From Clavulina sp. PMI_390 (Eukaryota; Basidiomycota; Agaricomycetes; Cantharellales; Hydnaceae), in contig WIDE01000006.1 of NCBI GenBank assembly GCA_015039315.1, forward strand, positions 676,585 through 740,584: a stretch of 64,000 nt of DNA, given 5' to 3'. This document shows, one piece after another, positions 49,724-62,226 of this stretch. The stretch's first letter is position 1, and the number at the start of each line of letters is the position of its first letter. A program made the translations under genes and the position numbers. The notes below the pieces were generated by a model. The model was not told where the DNA came from. It made no database searches and saw nothing but the letters and a program-made list of their open reading frames with translations.

Positions 49724-51486
49724 TTACAATCGACCTTTGCGGGGTTTTGGTTTCGGTTTCGTAACCGGCGGCCTCTGTTGCAACGCAGATGCAGACAAGA
49801 GAGGAAGAGGAGTGTACATCGACTGGGCGGCTTCTGCACGCTCGGTGATTCCATCCCAGAGCATTTGATAGATAAAGCGGACCTAAGTTGCAAATAGCAC
49901 AATGAATGTGTTCATACTGTGAGAAACAGCGCAATACGGGAACTGGCCGAGAAAGCAAACTCGAGGGCACATGCTTACCTGAGTCTCATTGTCAATCATA
50001 TTCATTCTCTGTTCCAGGAGATGATCCAATTCCTTTAACACGGGGTCGTTCGCGATTTCCGTTGGCTGTGGCCCTAGCGGGGACGCTGGCATCCTAGGGG
50101 CCACATGCATTGAATCGTACGGCGAGGGTATGCATTTGTGTGATCGTAGAATCGAGTTGATTGCAATGAAAGTCCCAGTGCGACCACCTTCGGCACAAGT
50201 TATAACCATGGGAGGGTCAAATGGGGCAGCTTGCGAGGACTCGACTCCAAGGAGCGTCCCATTTGCAGAGTACTGTGATGGAGGTCGAGAGTTGACACGA
50301 TATGCAAGCGTCATCAGTTCGCGCAGTGCTTGGTGAGAATCCGAGTTGGGTATCGACTTTGCTGGCCAGCTCTCAAACAACAGATGTACTACTTCATACG
50401 ACTCTTCTGAGCTGGCTGAAGAGGCGGCAGCCGTCCGAAGATCACGTACCGAGGCGGTGGGTATAGAGTTTTGGCGAGTGATGGTGAATGTAGTTTTGGT
50501 GCAGTTAGCTTTTGTGTATCGCTTTTGCTTCACCGTCTGAACGCGGAGTGGTGCTGGTGCAGGGGAAGCGGTATGACCATGGGCCCCGTTTTGTGAAGCG
50601 CCTGAGTGCAGAGGGGCGCTTGACGGAGATCGAGCATGTATCGTCCATGAGGAGGTCAGCACAGAAGGAAAATAAGGGTCCGGGGGACGTGAGCTGCCTT
50701 CGCGAGGTGGAGAGAGCTGGATGATAGTATGGATGCGAGGCCGCGGAGCGGATCTTGAGGACGAATAGGAGGTCAAAGCACCCTCTCCTCCTTGCAAATA
50801 ATCCTCTGGATCTTCAGGTGGGAGAAACATGGAGAGAAACGCGTGGGCGCCTGAACTGGTTGGTGCCTGGCCGCACGACGGGCAAGTTCGGATACCAGAA
50901 GAAGAATTCAAAGAAAACCCAGAGGTGAGCCAGGCCATCAGATGGAAAAGAAATAGAGGGAGGGGAGCTCGCCTCAGCAGCGACCCACCAGCGACCGCCC
51001 GCACCCTCCCGCACATAACTGGCGTTGACGAATCGATTCGGATCACCTCCGACAATGACCCGGTTTCGATCGTATGCCTCTGTACTGAATCTCCTGATCT
51101 TTCTCTCTTCATCAAGCATTGTCCTAAAGACAGAGTCGAGTCAGTTTGTTACAGGTGGCCAATGTTGAACGCATCACAGCAGCAAGGCAAAACGAGCGCA
51201 AGAACATGGCAACACTGAATACAGAAGCGAAGGAAACTCACGCATCGAGGGTCGAATATGCAAGGAGTTCGCCATCTTCTAGATCTAAACCCTCTGTGCC
51301 ATACTGCAGTAGCTCAGCACGCGCAGTCGCCCTGTAGGTTTCGCGCTCAGTGACCAGGTTGTATGAATTCCATATTTTCTTCGGATTAGAGAGTGCTGTC
51401 TTGAGCCACTTGGGATGGGATAGATCGGCCGGATTGGACGTGTAGAGGGTGTATGGGTTAACACTGGCACTGGCACTGTTGGCCAT
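49724..51486 (-). CDS. Protein tyrosine phosphatase-like protein, probably inactive
   Basis: Read from ATG 51486 to 49724. The N-terminal PTP helix HPKWLKTALSNPKKIWNSY and the pTyr-loop region AYDRNRVIVGG then NRFVNASYVRE are present, followed by WWVAAE-APTSSGAHAFLSMF, the equivalent of YI-A-Q-AP. A long Ser/Pro-rich insert comes next. The WPD loop reads SWPAKSIP (Asp to Ala; 50360-50368), and the P-loop reads VITCAEGGRTGTFIAI, with C-X4-R in place of C-X5-R (50180-50197). Both the general acid and the normal P-loop geometry are thus lost, so I infer a pseudophosphatase. The C-terminus VRFIYQMLWDGITERAEAA then a Lys/Pro tail KPKPKPRKGRL. A GC-AG intron (50972-50867) is needed to keep the family pattern. 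Confidence 0.82.
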
Positions 51487-51984
51487 AAGGTGGCCCGGGG
51501 TGGCCACAAGGCGCTTGATTTCGGGACCGACGATTGAAGCTCCGAACAACTCAAGATCCAACACCTGAGTGGTTGACTATCTTGGGGTTTACGTGCAAGG
51601 GGGCTAGGGTAGTTTGAAATATTTGGCTGAATATTTATCTTTAGGACCAGGTCTGAATTCCACCTCGTCTAATTCGGCGTCTGAAAAGCTGTGTGCTGGT
51701 GAATCATCCTGCACCGCTGCTACTGCAGCCATCGCCCTCCTGCATAGATTCGTGAAGATCCGGAAATGTTTGATATGCTCTCGTGCTGCTATATCAGGCT
51801 ATCTGTCTTTAGAGAAATCGAATACGCCTTGCCTGGTATGCACAGTAGTGAAAAGTCCAAGAGAAGTCTGAATTAGAATCGTAAGCGGTGTGGGGTAATA
51901 GCGTGGCAGTAGAAGGGTATCAATCGTATGTGTTTTTATCGTTCATGGCTTATGGGATCCATGGGCCCTTCGTGCTTTGCGGCT
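51487..51984. other. Spacer between PTP-like start and PfkB-like gene end
   Basis: About 500 bp, same-strand neighbours. Promoter of the PTP-like gene plus 3' UTR of the kinase-like gene; nothing else seen. Confidence 0.5.
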
Positions 51985-53862
51985 TCACATCCTCCACCCA
52001 ACTTTTTCCATCACAAGCGCCAATCCTGCCGACGTTTTCCTCCTCATCCGTCTACCAGCCATCTCCGTGGCGAAGCGCAGACATTCGTCAAGCCTCCATC
52101 GACCCTCATATAATGGGGTATTGATGGTGGCAGCAGGTGGAGACGGGATGTCAGTAGGCTTTAGAGTTGTGCGTCCACCGGATGTCCCAGGACGCGATGA
52201 GGTAGTTGGTGGAGGCGGCGGTGGCCGAGCAGGAGAGTATGGCAGGCCAGGGAGTATTCGGCGCGAGAGAGCAAAGATCATTCCTAAAGTGCGCATCCCA
52301 ATCCAGAACTTTAGCAAATAAAACAAACAACTTGACGCTAGCCGCCCCACACACCTGCAATAAAGGAATCATCTGCCTCCGTCTCATCGAGTTCTTCGTC
52401 GTCCTCTGTAGGCCGTGAAGAGCTCCTTGGCGAAGCAATATCCATCATCCACTGCCTCCTCCTTTCCTCGTTCCAGAATTCGCCATCCTCAGTACTACCC
52501 TCCGTAGTGCCTCCCCCATCCAAACCGTCCAGCCCGCGACTCATTCGTCCAAACGGTGGTCCACCGTTTCCAGCGTCACGGGCAAGGACACTCCACCCCG
52601 AGCTGAAAGCCGCCGTACTTGTTCGGACGCTGGCAATGCCACTGATGTCTGGTTCCTCGGCGGGGTCGGGTACGAAGGGGGAGGATTGAAAGTATTCGCG
52701 GGTAGGCATGCTCAGGAGACCTGCTCCTTCTTTTCCCCATGAGGCTATGAGAAGGGCATGTGGTGGGGCGATGGAACGTAGAGAAAGGAGGAATGCACGT
52801 GGAGAGTTGAAGGATCGAGCCTAGAAAGTAATGGTGGCAGCAGGTGTAATGGATGAATATTGAGTCTGCAATTGATGAGCAAAGCAAACGTACGACAGCG
52901 TATGGCTTGCTGTACAGCGCGACATCCGATCGTCAGCATAAGGAACATCCCGAAAGAAGAGGACGCACGAGAAGAAAATGACATCCGCGAGTTGCATTAG
53001 CTACAAAGAGCCCTGTTAGTATATTTCTTGTCAATGAAATAGCCCGTTTACTGCTTACAATATCTTGCCCAGGCCGTTCGGGTCTCCCAACCTCCACACT
53101 GAGCACAACTCTGTCTCTCCAACCCCGCTCCTTCAACCACGAGTCTAACCCAGTCAAATTATCGCCTGTTATGTGAGGACTCCGGCCCTCAAAGTGGAAC
53201 CAATCTACTGGCGGTGCGGGTGGGAGTTGGCCATATTTTGGAGTGTCAGCGCCTCCGTTAATCGTTGAGTAGAGAAGTGGGCCAAGGATGCGGAAGTATT
53301 CATCATGAGTTACGTCGGGGATAGGGTTATGATTGATGACGGTTTGTGAGCCCGTACTGTCTAAACTAATCGAGAGGATAATTAGGAATGACGTTTATGA
53401 TTTACAAATGAAGCCGCGAGGAATAGACGCGGAAAGTGAGAGAGAGAGACGAACGACTCAACTGGAGCGCATCACAAACGCCTTTGGTACGCCATCCGTC
53501 TCGCGCCTGGGACATAATTGAGTAGAGATCCCTTCTCTCTCAAGCTCAATCCTGAGGCTGGCACCTTCCGGGCCACTCCCAATTGGTGCAACAAGCCATG
53601 ACATGCAATCAGAGAACTGAGCCAAAACGCTAAGAGTGGCAGCGGCTGAGCCTCCTCTTACGCGTACGACGGCCTGTGCTCGTGTATTAGAGTGTTCGGA
53701 TGGGTACGAGTCGACTGTGAGTGTGTGTGTGATAAACAATGTGCCCGAGGCCACAATTCGGAGTGGGCGAGCATGGCCCGGGGAGAATTCAGAGGACGGC
53801 GAGATTGCGCGCGGAGAGATGTTTCCAGGCGACTCCTTGCGCAGCTTATTAGGGCCTGACAT
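51985..53862 (-). CDS. PfkB/ketohexokinase-like protein with altered catalytic motif
   Basis: Read from ATG 53862 to 51985 with about five introns. The ribokinase fold is seen in VVRVRGGSAAATLSVLAQF (sugar-binding GG motif), GSGPEGASLRIELEREGIST, TVINHNPIPD, then VDWFHFEGRSP and VVLSVEVGRPERPG, which match ketohexokinase spacing, and LLIASWGKEGAGLL. The family's GAGD anion-hole/base motif is EADD here (ETEADDSFIAG; 52368-52379): the Asp base is kept but both Gly are lost. About 75 Ser/Gly/Glu-rich residues are inserted before it. The C-terminal helix RLDECLRFATEMAGRRM is normal. Activity on ketoses is doubtful; a degenerate fungal subfamily is the other option. Confidence 0.8.
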
Positions 53863-54555
53863 CTCTAAACCCCCTGGACGTGTGTCGTACGAGAACGGAC
53901 AGACACGAGGTTGGTAGATCAGGCTGAAATATGAATCTGTTTGGGCCGGAGGTGCGGAAGCAGGCGTATTTGCGTGGCAAACATGACGCGCTTGATTTCC
54001 CCTTTTCGATTGCTATCTTTCATTATCCCTTAGGCTCGAATTGTATTAGCTACAGGGATGTAGAAGGGCTGTGTAGTACTCAAGGTCACAAATGCATTGT
54101 AGTAGTCCCTTAGGAGAGGAACCTTCTTCACCAAGAAGCATGATCAGAGACCGACAAGACCCTTCCTTCTGTAATTCAATAGAATCGATTCCACGCTCGT
54201 CCAGGGCTAAGAATACCTTTCTGAGGCACTAGATTGCCTTCTCCTCTTCCCATGAACTATATGGGCGGGGTGGATTGTCCAGAAGTCCCATGGGTGTTGT
54301 TGGAGCTTTGTTTCCGGCTTTTCTCTCGAAGCCACGCAAGGTACTCAGTTCGGGCGCTTCCCGCAAGAAACAGGCTGTCAATGGTGCCCTGAAAATCGGG
54401 CGGGCTCGTCATCGTCACCGCGCCAGTCCCTTCGTCTGTCCAGCGCACTGCTTGTCGGAACTTGTCCAACAAACGCCCAGTTGTATGCTGTATTCTGTGA
54501 TCTCGCTAAGCTTTTAATTACTGCGGCAACCACTCTCTTGTGCCTGTAACACACC
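53863..54555. promoter_or_regulatory. Divergent intergenic region, PfkB-like / WDR48
   Basis: 693 bp between opposed start codons. Only short, motif-free open frames are seen. Both promoters should lie here. Confidence 0.5.
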
Positions 54556-57500
54556 ATGGCACCAGCAGCCGCGACAGCACCCCCGGTCGTGCGCAGGTTG
54601 TCCTACGTCATCCCAGCGCCATCTGAGCCTCGAACAAGACTCGTCTTGCCATCGCTAGACACTCCCCGACGTGGCAGAACCACCCCACTCATCGCACCAT
54701 ACGTCGCCCCTTCCGATCCCACCTCACCTCTCTCCCCTCTTTCTTTCCGTACCGCACGCTCTTCTCCAGACAGTCCTACCAGAATCGTGTCTCCCAAAAC
54801 CACTTCACAGAATGCCGCGAACCGTCCCGGCGCGAGCACGTCAGCTCCCACCCCAACGCACCGTCTCGGCGTCTCTGCGATGGCAATCGACTTGTCAACC
54901 CACATAGCTGGCAAATCTTCTCCTGAGGGCATTTTGTATACCGCCGGAAGAGATGGACTGCTCATTTCTTGGGAGCTCAATGCTCCCACCAAGCCTCGAC
55001 GTCGGCCGCGACCTGAACGAGGTGGAAACTCTGGCCATCGAATCCGTCGAGGCGACTGGAAGGTCATAACAGGATGGGACGACGATGACCAAGAGCTCTC
55101 TGACGAAGAGCTCGAAGATGCCGGCGATGCAGATGCTGTACTTGATATTGGTGCTGGCGATGCTGGTGCTTCGAGCTCTGTCGACGCGTCTTTGCCCTAT
55201 GAACAAAGATGGCAAATAGACAATGATCGCACAGATGACTCTACTCAGGTAAGCTCAATTGTCTTGCATCGCACTCGCATGTTAATTTGTACTCCTACAT
55301 CATAGACATCCTCGTTCAGACAGTCCGTCCAATCACACAATGATTGGATCAACGACATTCTACTGTGCAACATGAACCAGAACGGTATGCTAAACCCTTC
55401 CTCTCTATTCTCTTCCTTTTGCTGAGGCGCCAGCTAGTCATCTCTGCTTCAAACGACGGCACCGTCAAAAGCTGGTCGCCACACCATCCTACTCTCGCCA
55501 ATTCACCCGCAATCCTTGGCAAACACTCTGACTACGTCAAGTGTCTTGCTCACTCGTGAGTTCTCCTTTCGTCTATCCATAATCTCAGGTCCATATCTCT
55601 GAATGTTGTTGGTACTCAGCCCTACACAATCATGGGTGGCGTCTGGCTCTTTCGATCGCACAATCAAATTATGGGACATCAATCGATCTTCTTCCTCTAC
55701 TTCTGCAAATGCTTCGGCCCAAACCGCCCCCATCACCACCTTGACGCTCGGTGAGGCGTCCCAAAAGTCCTCTGTATACGCTCTTGCCGTGGACGAGACG
55801 GGCAACCTACTCGCCTCTGGGAGTCCTGAGCGAGTCGTCAGGCTATGGGATCCTCGAGCGGGCAAGAAGGTCGGGAAGCTGGTCGGGCACACAGATAACA
55901 TTAGGAGCGTACTTGTCAGCGCTGATGGACGATATGTAAGAATCGCTCTTCGTCAAGGGCGAATCCATGCTAATCTCTATCCTTGTGTATGTATGATACG
56001 CAGGTCCTTACTGGCTCTTCCGACGCTTCAATCAAAATATGGTCCGTCTCTGGCCAGCGATGTCTTCATACATTTGCGCACCACAGCGACAGTGTATGGG
56101 CACTCCATTCCTCCCACCCCGCACTGTCGATCTTCTACTCTGGCGACCGTACCGGGCTCGTATGCAAAGTGGACATGGAAGATTGCGCTGATGTGAGCGA
56201 AGGAGAATGTGTCGTCGTGTGCCGTGATACTCCTGACGCAATTGGAACTGGTGGGAGCAATGGAGGGGCAGCGCGATCGCGAGGGAAGGAGGGCATCAAT
56301 GCCCTTCTCGCTCTTGATGACTGGGCCGTCTGGACCGCCACTGGTGCCTCCGATATCAAGCGCTGGCGAGACCCCGGTCGGCGAGCAGATCGCATGAATT
56401 CCGAAGCTTCCATCCAGCCTTGGGACCACCATACCTCCACTCCAGGGTCCGCGCCCGACACCTTTGGCTTTGCGAGGTTGCCTAGCAGCATGAGTCTTTC
56501 TGTCGTGTCCCAAAGCCGAAGCTCGACGCCTGTGCAGCTCGCCAGCTCAATGATGCTGCGTTCTGGTTCCACCCAGTCGAGAGCAGACTCCACCAACGCG
56601 CTCTTATTCCCACCTTCTCCATCTCCTTCTGCTCAGTCGCCGCTTCTTGCGAATGCCGCGAACGACGGCCCAAGCAGGCCTAGCTCCACACCATTGTCTG
56701 TTGCCTCTACCTCATCCTTTACCGCTGCCACCAACTCAACTACTGCTGGAACAACGAATCCTCGTCAATCGATGCAATCTTTTGTCAGCACTGTATCTTT
56801 CGCTGATGAAACAACGAGCATCGACTCTCCGGCATATCTCACGACCAGCCCGATAGCCGGACCTGGGCAAGAAGAGGGAACAGCCAACCAGACACTTTTC
56901 GGCCTTCCATTCACCAGCCTAGTCTCCCTCGCGTCTCCCGATAGATCATATTCCTATGGACCAAGTACTGGCGGTGCCGGCGGAGGCCTGGGTACCAGAG
57001 ATCCCGAGGTGGCAACGTTATACTCTGCGGCCAGCGTGATGAGTGTGCCAACTCAGGCACACTTACGGCCGCCTGTGCAGTCTCCAACCCAGCATTGGCA
57101 AGCGTCACCTCCCCCTCCTTCCGCTGGTCCTGCTGCAGCATCTCCACTATCCGTGGCCCTCATGAGAAGCAGCTCCACAAATTCCGCTATTCCTATGATC
57201 AATCCTGCCTCTTCCTTCAGGCAGTTGCCCACCTCTCCGAATCAACTCGAAGTACCCAACGCCGCTCAAGCTCAGATGGAATTCGAGTCGCGCGAGCTTG
57301 CTATAGATGCGACGCCCCTGCGCACGCATCCCGTCGAGGTTCTCCGAGGCTCGTATGGCCTTGTGCGAAGTGTGATCCTGAATGACAGGATACATGCCCT
57401 GACGGTGGACACGGCGGGCGAGGTGGCAGTATGGGATCTCATGCGGTGCGTGTGCGAGGGCTTTTGGGTTGCTGAGGATGTAGAGCGCGCATGCATCGGG

Positions 57501-59711
57501 GACTCGCTCTCTTCCTCGTCGAACTCGTCGCACCAGCCAGGAGGAGTGGAGTGGAGTCCAAGAGAGAGCTTGGAAACTGTGCGCGAGAGGATCGAGGGTG
57601 AGGCGATGATTGCAAGCTGGGCGAATGTGGAAACCAAGATGGGCAGCCTCACGGTGCACCTTGCAGAATCTACCGTCTTCGATGCTGAGGTTTACGCGGA
57701 TGAGGCTGGTTTTGGTCTAGAGGATATGAGCGTGTTCCCAGAGGAGCATAGAAGTGCGCACATGTTCCTGGTCAAATAATGGGTCTCTCACTGACATTTG
57801 GATCTCTGGTAGTTAATATTGGTAGATGGGTTCTATACAACCTATTCTCAGGTAAGCCCCCTTTTCCCCTCCGGGGATGCCTCCAGGGGTTTTGTTGATT
57901 TGACTGGATAATATTTCAGGTTTTGTTCATGTCGAGTCTCTGTCTCTCCCTGGGCCACAAGTAACATCATCGGTCGAGCCAAAGGGCATCCTGCGCCAAC
58001 CCGCGCCTCAGCATATCAGCCTTGGCCACCGTCGTCTTCGTTCGAATTCAGACCTCACAGTCATGGGTGGCCCAAAGACTCCAGGAGGTGGCATTTTCCC
58101 CACTGCTGTGTCGACGCCGAACATGGCACCAGCGATGCCCCCCGAACTCCCCTCCACGTTAGATAGCTCTATTGCTCCGAGGTCGATCCTTTCCCCGACT
58201 GATAGTAGCGGTGTCAAATCTCCAGGAGGCGCTCATACCAGAATTGGTGGTGGAGGCTTGTCCCTCAATCTTCCCAAACTTCCCCCAATTCCTGCCTCCC
58301 CGGGACCTCTCACTTCTAATATTGGGTCCCCTACTCCAAAAGGCGCCGCGACGCCTGGTGCATCTTCTCATTCAAAACCTCTCATGACACCCATGGACTA
58401 CTTTTCCCCTCGCACACCAAAGACTGAGAATGGCGATACTCATGCAGGAGAGGCCCCTGATGTTCCCGCGACAACACCAGGCCCCGTCACTCCTGGTGGT
58501 CGGTTTATGGGACGGTTGAAGAACTTGGGGAAAAGCACCGCTACGACAGGGAAGAAACCCTTAACCGCGGACGACGTCGCTAGCCCTGCGCCCATCTCTG
58601 AGGAGGTCGAGGAGGTGGTTGAAGAGTCTCCAACCGTACGGGCTGCGAAACTCAACTTTGCTTTCCTGGACTCACTGCAAACAGCCACGAACCCTCCAGC
58701 CACTGCTGTCGCCCCTTCGACAGCATCCACGCCTCCTGTTCCACCCACCCCGTCAGCGGGAGCTACTCCTGCCACCACAGCGGCGGCGGCTGCTCCTCCG
58801 CCAACGGTACAGATCCCCACTCCTATTGAAGCCCCCCGTCTTGTTCTACCACCTGGAGTCAGCATCACCATTACTGAGCAAGTTCCTGGTGAGAACAGCT
58901 GGACAACAGTATACGATGGTGCGGCTGCCGATACCAAAGACGACATGCAACTGCTGGAGGCGACAGCACCCCTGTGGGTACTGGAATGCCTGTTCGCGAA
59001 CAAGATCAGCCAGCAGAGCTTAGTCAAGGTCAGCTTTATGGTGACGCCGTGGAACAAGGGCGATGGAGAGATGATGCCAGAGCTGCTCAACAGGTAGATC
59101 CCAGGCTATTTTGCCTATTGCGCTGAATGTTGAAGCTAATTGCTGCACTTACTATAGCCAAGCGCGCCTCAACGCGAGTCGCGCACTCCGTGTCCGAAAA
59201 GTCGCACTTTATGTTCGTTCTCTGCTCCATATTCCCGCAATTACCGTCGCTAATAACACATGGATTCGCGTAGGTTGTAGAGAAGCTGGAACAGATTTCT
59301 CAAGGGCAGGCCCGAAAGAGTATCTCTTCGGCTGCACCAAGTGCCACTCCCAGTCGGGCGCCAACCCCTGCCCCAGCAACTACATCTACCACCGCCTCGC
59401 CTTCTGCATCCACCACTGCGACATTAGCTGCCCCTGGTGCTGCCGGTGCAGTCACATCCACATCACCACCCGCGAGCGAACCCATGCGCTCCCTACCGTC
59501 CTCCTCACCACAAACGACAGAGCAGCATCGACACGCAGCGAACGAATTCGAGATCCTATGCAACGACACTGTGTTGCCCTTTAATATGACACTAGCGGCG
59601 GTGCGTCATTATGTGTGGAGGCAGAGTGGGGAGCTCGCGATGCAGTATCGGAAGAAGGCAGTGGTAGCCGAGCTATCCAAGTTGTCGGATGAGGTTGGGG
59701 TCGCCCTTTGA
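54556..59711 (+). CDS. WDR48/Bun107-type WD40 protein (deubiquitinase cofactor)
   Basis: One long gene with about nine introns. N-terminus Pro/Ser/Thr-rich, then WD40 blades: [17 protein letters not shown], then [70 protein letters not shown] and [16 protein letters not shown] disordered Ser-rich stretch follows (about 56400-57250), one more blade ([18 protein letters not shown]), and after two introns [13 protein letters not shown], the entry to the WDR48 C-terminal domain (DUF3337). The end has [20 protein letters not shown] and a ubiquitin-like [23 protein letters not shown]48 and S. pombe Bun107 activate USP/Ubp deubiquitinases. The TAA at 57777 is inside an intron (57732-57791 region), so the locus is one gene, not two. 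Confidence 0.92.
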
Positions 59712-60066
59712 TGTGCGTGACGTGCTTTTAGCCAATGGTGGACAATGTCTCTTCGAGCCTACTCGCACTGCGAATGGTAGCGCATAGCTTCGCTGTATTG
59801 GTCAGTGTTCATGTATTGTATGCTCAATCATTTGTTTGGAGGGCTGTGTTGTGTACCGATCCTATATTATTTTGCCCCCTTGTTATGTCATTCCTACCGT
59901 GTCGTTTGCCTTGTTATACGCGTCATCCCGAGGGTGGCTGTCGGAGAATCCGTTCGGCCCCGGAAGCGCTGCGTCAGCCGAGACGCGAACAAAGTCGACT
60001 GTTTGTTCAGCTTTTCAGCAAAACCGCTCCGTGACTTTCGTTGACTACCTAGAGAAAGGACTCTAA
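59712..60066. other. Spacer between WDR48 and OMA1 genes
   Basis: 355 bp between co-directional genes; 3' UTR then OMA1 promoter. Nothing else seen. Confidence 0.5.
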
Positions 60067-62226
60067 ATGTTAAGGACTGCTCTATCGACGATTTTAAGAC
60101 CATCAATGCGCTCGCAAGCGCTCAACTCGACGAGGAGAGCGCTGACGAGCAGTGGCAGGTCTTCTGCGCTATCCGCATCGACTCCTCGCCTTGCTCCAAG
60201 GCTAAGACCGTCCCCCATCAAATCTCGTCAAGAAACTACTTCATTATATGCCACGTCGTTCTCTGGGCTACTATCAAGGAGAGCAGCCACTGGAACACGC
60301 TCATTTCACACGTCTCCTCGTTCACTAGCTGATCGGCGGTACACTCGCTTCGGTGGTGAGACGTCCAGTGGCGGCGGAGGGATATTAGGCAATGTTGGCG
60401 CGCGGTTCAGTGATCCAAGCACTCGGATGCTGATACTGGTTGTGGTGGGCCTTGGAGGTACGTGGGTGACTTGACGTTTCACCTGGATACATCCGTGTGC
60501 TGATAGAGAGAATGTCTTTTTCGTATTGGGTATCGCTCATTTTAGGAGGTTACTATGTGTATCATCTAGAGAGAGTGCCAGAGTCTGGTCGATGGCGATT
60601 TATCGACGTGTCCAAAGCCGCAGAACGCGAGGTACGCTCTATACTCTCTTTATCATTCTCCTACCGCTCTTTGGATTGAAGTTGTGCGCTAACGAACTAT
60701 CCACGACCATTTTATCACTACTTGGAACGTTTTACTCGCATCTTAGGCTGGTCTTGAAACGTTCAAGCAAATCATGCAAGAGCACGGCTCAAATGTCCTA
60801 CCGCAGTCACACAAGCTCTCGCGCTTCGTGCAATCTATTGCTGAGCGCATCATCAGCTCCTCCAATCTTGGCCATGTGAAGGGATACGAGACTTTTGCGC
60901 CTCCCGCTGCCTCGTTCTCGGACTCTCCATATCACTTCCCAGGAGTGCAGATGGAGACTGCGGGTGGGGGTGACCTGTTTGACCCTGATAGCAATAAGGG
61001 GGGTGTATTTGGAGCGTCAAGAAACGATGATGCGGCTAGCATTACGGATAATGAGGAATGGGAAGTCTTTGTGATTCATGACGATAAGACACGCAATGCA
61101 TTCGTCTTACCTGGTGAGTGGTAACAGAGGAGTCCGCCTCTGCCTTCACTTGAACCTTACTCACGGCGAAGTGTTCTTTGCTCGGCATTAATGCGATACT
61201 CAGGTGGCAAGATTTTTGTCTTCACTGGAATCCTTCCAGTAGCGAAGACGGAGGATGGTCTTGCATCCGTCATTGGCCATGGTGAGCAAACCCATCGCGC
61301 TTCCTCCTCGTGCACGGCTCTGATCGCCTCCCGATCCTTCCTGTCACTAGAAATTGCTCATACTGGTCAGTGAAGTCCATCGCACACAGAAACCACCCCC
61401 AATATAGATACTAATGTTGCCTTTCATTGCACTGTCACTAGTTGCACGACATAGCGGTGAACGGATGTCAGGGTCCAAAGTTATCTTCGCGCTGATGATC
61501 CTTCTGGACATCCTTGGGTTGGACTTTGGGACAGGGATCAACCGCCTGGGTTTGAGTTTGCTGCTCACGTAAGAAGACTTCTCTATCACGAGACAGAGAG
61601 ACGAAGAGGTTTCGACTGACGCTCAATCGCAGGCTACCAAACTCTCGAACGCAAGAATCAGAAGGTACGCTTCGTCTTGCTCTTTGCGACATGTACACGG
61701 ACTGACGTTGGCATCTGTTCACTTATTTCCCTCAGCTGATGCTATTGGTCTGCGGTTGATGTCAAAGGCATGCTTCGATCCGCGAGAAGCAGCACAGTGC
61801 GTTCATATTCCCTCGTTTATGCTAACCCGTTCTGTTCACGTTATGGATAACTGACTGCCTGGTGACTTGCTACCTTGATTGAATAGGATGTGGGTCCGCA
61901 TGGAGCACGCTGAGCACGAGGAAGACAAAGAGAGTAGTGGAGGGATCGGGGCCTGGTTCTGTGCGCTCATCCTTGGAGGATCCGTAGGAAATGTAGACTT
62001 TTTGTCCACGCACCCTGCGAGCGGGAAGAGAATAAAGGTGCGCGATTGTTCTTCTTATTTTCATTTCTTAGGCATCTTCGGCGCTAACATAGCTATTTGT
62101 GGGAATAATGCTTGATAGGCGATGGAGGAGAGACTTCCCGAGGCGCTTGCTCTTCGTGCAGCGTCACCCGGATGCGCAAGCCAGTTGAGCGGGGAGTTTG
62201 AGGCTTTCAAGCGGTTTAGCGGCTAG
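60067..62226 (+). CDS. OMA1: Mitochondrial metalloprotease OMA1 (M48 family)
   Basis: Read from ATG 60067 to TAG 62226 with about nine introns. The N-terminus (MLRTALSTILRPSMRSQALN and more Arg/Ser-rich sequence without acids) is a mitochondrial presequence. A membrane helix TRMLILVVVGLGG leads into GYYVYHLERVPESGRWRF, the OMA1 hallmark. The zinc site is rebuilt by splicing: VIGH-E-IAH (HEIAH), then ESEADAIGLRLM with the third ligand, and VDFLSTHPASGKRI. NAFVLPG and KIFVFTGIL before it are also typical. OMA1 is the stress-activated inner-membrane protease that cuts OPA1/Mgm1-type and other substrates. A small intron in the presequence-TM junction (about 60460-60546) is needed to keep GGGYYVYHL in frame. 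Confidence 0.94.

Noticed and set aside
57725..57791. Stop codon TAA at about 57777 as the end of the WD40 gene, with a second gene starting near 58063
   Set aside because: An intron from a GT donor after HR to an acceptor at about 57820 rebuilds [13 protein letters not shown], and the rest matches the WDR48 C-terminal domain, so it is one gene.
58440..59090. Long Ser/Gly/Ala-rich minus-strand frame
   Set aside because: Antisense shadow of the WDR48 coding sequence, with no family motif.
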